NCBI RefSeq assembly: GCF_050749805.1
Contig: NZ_CP192738.1
Span: 806,001-870,000 of the forward strand
Origin: Hahella sp018986435
GTDB lineage: Bacteria; Pseudomonadota; Gammaproteobacteria; Pseudomonadales; Oleiphilaceae
DNA length: 64,000 nt
Reading direction: 5' to 3'
Under the pieces are notes generated by a model. The model saw nothing but the letters and a program-made list of their open reading frames with translations, was not told the origin of the DNA and made no database searches. Below, in pieces: positions 60,399 through 64,000 of the stretch. Each line of letters opens with the position of its first letter. Position 1 is the stretch's first letter. Both the position numbers and the translations under genes were made by a program.

Positions 60399-60962
60399 TC
60401 AGGAATGTCTGGATAGACGGCGCAAGGCGGCGTCTGCATTGCGATAGGCGCGCTCGAATTCCTCATTGCTGGCGGGAGCATCAACGCGTCCTGACGCAGA
60501 CAGTTTGCGAGGGATGTAAACGAACGCCGCTTGCACGAGAAAGAACGTCCACAGAGCCAGAAACAGACTGTGGGTATGTAGTGCGGCGGCCAGGGATGCG
60601 AGCAGGGCTGCGCCATTGAGGAAGGCGTCCAGCGCGGCGGCGATCAGGCTGTCGTGAATATACAGGCAACGCGTCAGCCAGATAGCGGCGGTTTGCGTCG
60701 CCAGCCAGACCCATACGCCAGGGTTAAGCAGGAACAAGGCGGCGGTAACGGTCATCCAGGCGGCGAACACGACCAGACGTCCGGTGCGAGCGCGACTGTC
60801 GCGCAACAAGATCACCACATACGCCAGACCCAGCGCGGAAATCAGCAGCCTGAGTCCGAAGCCTTCTCCAACCACTGGTGCGAACAGAACCAGCGCCAGT
60901 GCGCCGACGATACTGAGCGCCAGCGCAATCACAGCGCCGCGCCAAAAAGTAGACTTGCTCAT
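60399..60962 (-). CDS. Inner-membrane protein of unknown function
   Basis: A 187-residue protein with five or six membrane helices (GAVIALALSIVGALALVLFAPV, LLISALGLAYVVILL, LVVFAAWMTVTAALFLLNPGVWVWLATQT, AALLASLAAALHTHSLFLALWTFFLVQAAFVYIP) and a polar C-terminus with FERAYRNADAALRRL. It overlaps the PspA-like gene by four bases and precedes the vWA gene by 34 bases, so the three form an operon. Confidence 0.65.
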   Translation of the reverse strand: MSKSTFWRGAVIALALSIVGALALVLFAPVVGEGFGLRLLISALGLAYVVILLRDSRARTGRLVVFAAWMTVTAALFLLNPGVWVWLATQTAAIWLTRCLYIHDSLIAAALDAFLNGAALLASLAAALHTHSLFLALWTFFLVQAAFVYIPRKLSASGRVDAPASNEEFERAYRNADAALRRLSRHS

Positions 60963-61489
60963 GACGCCCTCCGCTTTTGTTGTTCGCGCAGCATCGCCAG
61001 ATCAATGTCTTCCTCGGTAATGCTGACGTCTTTGCTATCCCAGGCCTTGGGCTCGACGCTGTGATCAGTCTCAAACAAAGCGGCTTTCTGTCGCATGCTC
61101 TCAAGCCGGCGACGCTGATCGCAGAGGGATGAGGCTTGGGCAGTAATGGCGTCGGTCAGTTGACTGGCCTGCTGACGGAATTGCGACAGCAACAGCTCGC
61201 CTTCCAGTTTGCGACGGAGCAGGCTCCGGGCGAGGTTTTCATTCTCTGCTTCGAAGCAAAGATCCAGTTGAGCGTCGAGTCCACTCAGAGACTTTTCCAC
61301 CTCTTTGATGCGACTGCTAACCTGCTGTATCTCATGCTCTTTCGCTTGCAGCCGGCGCGCGTTTTGCGATACTTCCTCTTCCATTTCCCGAATCGCCTGA
61401 CGCAGAAGGGCGTCGGGTTCTTCCAGGCGGTCCAGCACGGCGTGCATATCCGCTTTGAATAAACGAGTCAGTCTGGTGATCAGCGCCAT
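60959..61489 (-). CDS. PspA/IM30-like coiled-coil protein
   Basis: A 176-residue protein beginning LITRLTRLFKADMHAVLDRLEEPDALLRQAIREMEEEV, very like the N-terminus of PspA, which coats stressed inner membranes. Long helices follow with charged heptads, and an acidic tail ends it. Shorter than E. coli PspA (222 residues). Divergent from the two-component genes at 61691, and coupled to the membrane protein gene by ATGA. Confidence 0.75.
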   Translation of the reverse strand: MALITRLTRLFKADMHAVLDRLEEPDALLRQAIREMEEEVSQNARRLQAKEHEIQQVSSRIKEVEKSLSGLDAQLDLCFEAENENLARSLLRRKLEGELLLSQFRQQASQLTDAITAQASSLCDQRRRLESMRQKAALFETDHSVEPKAWDSKDVSITEEDIDLAMLREQQKRRAS

Positions 61490-61586
61490 GTTCGTCTCCT
61501 TTCAGGGTGTTCGTTGATGTGGTTACAGTCTAAAAAGGAGCGTGCAGGTGTCGTAGACAGGCTTTTGTAAAACCTTCGCGGCGCTG

Positions 61587-61603
61587 TTTACAAAGAATTT
61601 ACA
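61587..61603. promoter_or_regulatory. Direct repeat TTTACA with 11-bp period, probable OmpR-type site
   Basis: TTTACA at 61587-61592 and 61598-61603, period 11 bp, the spacing used by OmpR/PhoB-type regulators. It lies in the 201-base region between the PspA-like operon and the response regulator gene, so it could control both. Confidence 0.45.
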
Positions 61604-61690
61604 TGGCGTGGCGGCGCTTGTTGTTAGACTCGTTTGTAACTACATTCGCTATCGCGAGAGTGATTTTTTCAGGTATCAATTGAGGTGGAG

Positions 61691-62395
61691 ATGCAACGCA
61701 AAGCGCGCATTCTGATCGTGGAGGACGAAACGGCGATTCGCACCGGACTGGTGGATGTCTTCGTTTACCATGGCTATGAGGTGGATTTCGCCGTGGATGG
61801 CGACGAAGGCCTGAGCAAGTCGCTGAATGGCGCTTATGACCTGATCCTGCTGGACGTAATGTTACCGGGTAAAAACGGTTATGAGATATGCGAAGCCGTG
61901 CGTGTTAAGGACCGCGATCAACCCATCATCATGCTGACCGCCAAGTCTTCCGACGAAGATGTCATTCATGGCCTGTCACTGGGCGCCGATGACTACGTCG
62001 CCAAACCTTTTTCCGTGGCGCAACTGGTGCTGCGGGTGCAGGCGGTATTGCGGCGCTCTCGCTCCACGACGCTGGATGACGCCCATATTCGTCTGGCGGG
62101 CGGCCTGGAGATAGACACTCTGAATCTGAGTTGTCAGCACAAGGGTGAGGACGTGGCGTTTACCCGCAGAGAGATGGATGTCCTGCAATATCTGCATGAG
62201 CACTGCGAGCGCCCGGTATCGCGAGAGGAGTTACTCAACAAAGTCTGGGGTTACGCTCGGGATTTGGATATTGAAACCCGCACCGTAGATATTCATATCG
62301 CCAAACTGCGTCGTAAGATCGAGGATGATCCCAAGCAACCGCAACGGCTGGTGACTGTGCGCGGCGGCGGCTACCGCCTGATGACGGAGTCCTGA
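61691..62395 (+). CDS. OmpR-family response regulator
   Basis: A 234-residue regulator; GAGGTGGAG overlaps just before the ATG at 61691. Receiver domain with LLDVMLPGKNGYE (phosphoacceptor Asp), LTAKSSDEDVIHGLSLGADDYVAKPF, then a winged-helix domain with FTRREMDVLQYLHEHCERPVSREELLNKVWGY and TVDIHIAKLRRKIEDDP. It overlaps the histidine kinase gene by one base (TGATG). Confidence 0.93.
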   Translation: MQRKARILIVEDETAIRTGLVDVFVYHGYEVDFAVDGDEGLSKSLNGAYDLILLDVMLPGKNGYEICEAVRVKDRDQPIIMLTAKSSDEDVIHGLSLGADDYVAKPFSVAQLVLRVQAVLRRSRSTTLDDAHIRLAGGLEIDTLNLSCQHKGEDVAFTRREMDVLQYLHEHCERPVSREELLNKVWGYARDLDIETRTVDIHIAKLRRKIEDDPKQPQRLVTVRGGGYRLMTES

Positions 62396-64000
62396 TGGCC
62401 GCCTCGCTGCGACATGGACTTACGCCAGGACGCCTGCGCCTGTTCCTGGCGGTTTTGTTTTTGGCTCTGCTGATCCCCTTTGCGGTATTGGTTTGGCAGA
62501 CCCAGCAGCAGATCAAGTGGGAAGCGTTTCATCAGTACCGCTTGCTGGCGGAGGAACTGTCTCAGCGTATCGACTCTGAACTGCAGCGCTGGATTGCAGC
62601 GGAAGAGGCGCACTCTTACGCGGATTATCAGTTTCTGGTTCTGACCGGCGATCCCAATACCTCCAGTTATGTGCAGCGTTCCCCCTTGGCGACGTATCCT
62701 GTGGAATCGTCCATTCCGGGGCTGCTAGGGTATTTTCAGGTGGATGCGGAAGGCGTTTTCTCCACGCCGGCGACCCCTGACACCCTGGATAACCCTGAGC
62801 GTTGGGGGCTGAGCGCAGAGGAACTGACCCAGAGAACCTCCTTGCGCGACACTTTGTTGGATATTCTCAGCCAGAACCAATTGGTGCAACGTCGCCGGGC
62901 GGACGACAAGCCTGTCAGTCTGGCGGATGAAGCGATGAGCCTGGCGGATACGATGGGGCTGTCTTCCAGCGACTATAGCTCGTCGGTGGAGTCCGGCGCG
63001 GGAGGCCTGAGCGAGAACGCGGACAGCAGTTGGAGCCGCGACGCGGAGATGGACAGTACGGCGCAGACCGAACCAACGCCAGCGGCGTCGGTCGCGCAGG
63101 AGAGAGAAATCGCGCAAGCACCGGCGCAGGAAGAATACAAAGCCAAGTCCCCGCCGGTATACGCGCAGCAGGCATTTGATAATCTGAACTCGCCGGTGTT
63201 CGAGCAACGCCAGCGTAGCCAGAGCGACAAGCGTCTGGAAGATCTCAAGCTACAGAGCAGCTTCAAGAAAGAAAACGTTGCGAGCAAGTCCCTGTCGAAA
63301 GCGGCAGGCGTTTCAGCGCCCGCCCCTAATCGCTCCTCGCGCATAGAGCAAACCGCCTTGGTCGAGGAAGTGGAGTCCGAAGCCGCCCCAGGAGAGCCCG
63401 CTGTTGCTGCGCCCAAAGTCAAAATCTTTGAAAGTGAAGTTGATCCCCTGGAGCTGGCCTTGTTGGACAGCGGACAGTTTGTCCTGTTCAGGAAAGTCTG
63501 GCGCGATGGCCAGCGCATCATTCAGGGGGCGATCATTGAACAGAACGCCTTTATCGAAGGCGCGATGGCGCAGGCGTTTCAAGGGACGGCCCTGGCGCAG
63601 ATGAGCAATATGGTGGTGGCGTTTCAGGGCGATATCCTGCAGACCGTTTCCGGCTCCATCAGACGTGGCTACATGGACCAGAGCGATGAATTAAATGGTG
63701 AGCTGTTGCATCAGGTGCGCTTGTCAGCTCCCCTTGGCGACTTTCAGTTGCTGTGGACGATTAACCGACTTCCCGCTGGCCCCGGCGCTCAGGTTGTCAT
63801 ATGGGCCAGTGTGATTCTTGGCGGTGTGCTGCTGCTGGGATTTATCATGCTGTACCGGCTTGGCCTGCGGCAGATCAAACTGGCGCGGCAGCAGCAGGAC
63901 TTTGTTTCCGCCGTCAGCCATGAACTGAAAACGCCTCTGACCTCTATTCGCATGTACGGCGAAATGCTGCGGGAAGGCTGGGTTGGCGAAGAGAAAAAGC
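62395..64000 (+). CDS. Membrane histidine kinase with very long periplasmic part, cut by the window end
   Basis: At least 535 residues are present. A first membrane helix (about 14-34) is followed by some 430 extracytoplasmic residues, including a low-complexity Ser/Ala/Glu/Gln-rich stretch (about 165-345) between two more regular parts. A second helix (466-487, VIWASVILGGVLLLGFIMLY) leads to the dimerisation helix with H509 in SHELKTPLTSIRMYGEML. The catalytic domain lies beyond 64000. It pairs with the overlapping OmpR-type regulator and stands divergent from the PspA/vWA operon. Confidence 0.88.
   Translation, partial: MAASLRHGLTPGRLRLFLAVLFLALLIPFAVLVWQTQQQIKWEAFHQYRLLAEELSQRIDSELQRWIAAEEAHSYADYQFLVLTGDPNTSSYVQRSPLATYPVESSIPGLLGYFQVDAEGVFSTPATPDTLDNPERWGLSAEELTQRTSLRDTLLDILSQNQLVQRRRADDKPVSLADEAMSLADTMGLSSSDYSSSVESGAGGLSENADSSWSRDAEMDSTAQTEPTPAASVAQEREIAQAPAQEEYKAKSPPVYAQQAFDNLNSPVFEQRQRSQSDKRLEDLKLQSSFKKENVASKSLSKAAGVSAPAPNRSSRIEQTALVEEVESEAAPGEPAVAAPKVKIFESEVDPLELALLDSGQFVLFRKVWRDGQRIIQGAIIEQNAFIEGAMAQAFQGTALAQMSNMVVAFQGDILQTVSGSIRRGYMDQSDELNGELLHQVRLSAPLGDFQLLWTINRLPAGPGAQVVIWASVILGGVLLLGFIMLYRLGLRQIKLARQQQDFVSAVSHELKTPLTSIRMYGEMLREGWVGEEKK

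Overview
The window looks like chromosomal DNA of a marine gammaproteobacterium of the Hahella/Oceanospirillales type. This is inferred from moderate-to-high GC, an N-type ATP synthase operon, an apparent ectoine transporter, TRAP transport and many lipoproteins; no rRNA or other taxonomic marker is present. I see no CRISPR array, no insertion sequence, no integrase and no convincing tRNA. Gene density is high and strands alternate in short operons.

Layout. 1-7.5 kb: a lipoprotein, then a minus-strand operon of an AraC-type regulator, a FAN1-like VRR-NUC nuclease and an iron-sulfur XPD/DinG-type helicase (probable DNA repair), then a small cytosolic protein and an SdiA-regulated-type protein. 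7.8-10.7 kb: a four-gene polar amino-acid/ectoine-type ABC transporter (ehuBCDA order). 10.8-16 kb: a coupled vWA, PP2C phosphatase, protein kinase (TerY-P-like triad) with an ankyrin-like exported protein as fourth gene. 16-23.3 kb: a secreted beta-helix protein and the sbcDC nuclease pair. 23.3-36.8 kb: mixed single genes, including a class D beta-lactamase with an altered SxV motif, periplasmic binding proteins, a LysR/DMT-transporter divergent pair, YaeQ, a PRPP synthetase paralogue, a sterol-desaturase-type hydroxylase and a small PLA2-like exported protein.

36.8-43 kb: an N-type ATP synthase operon atpDCQBEFAG on the minus strand. It has no visible atpR, an alpha P-loop with Arg in place of Lys, a c-subunit with an incomplete sodium-ligand set, and an AtpF that looks like a b-delta fusion. 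Divergent from it is a DctB/DctD-like two-component pair. 46.7-51 kb is a looser region of small hypothetical, membrane and lipoprotein genes, including one caspase/C80-like candidate. 51-54.3 kb: a TAXI-TRAP transporter preceded by two near-identical 20-bp palindromes and a sigma-54 promoter with correct GG-N10-GC spacing, which makes it the likely target of the DctBD-like pair.

54.5-64 kb: a stand-alone TssB-TssC fusion (contractile sheath-type), a phosphoesterase, a GNAT enzyme, an unusual MshEN-membrane/lipobox-Ser/Thr/Asp-rich-Ig protein, and an envelope locus (PspA-like, membrane protein, periplasmic vWA) divergent from an OmpR-type regulator and a histidine kinase with a very long extracytoplasmic region that runs off the window.

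The best candidates for something under-described are the orphan TssB-TssC fusion, the kinase/phosphatase/vWA/ankyrin cassette, the MshEN-Ig protein and the vWA/PspA/two-component locus. All functions are read by eye from sequence motifs; no database search was possible.
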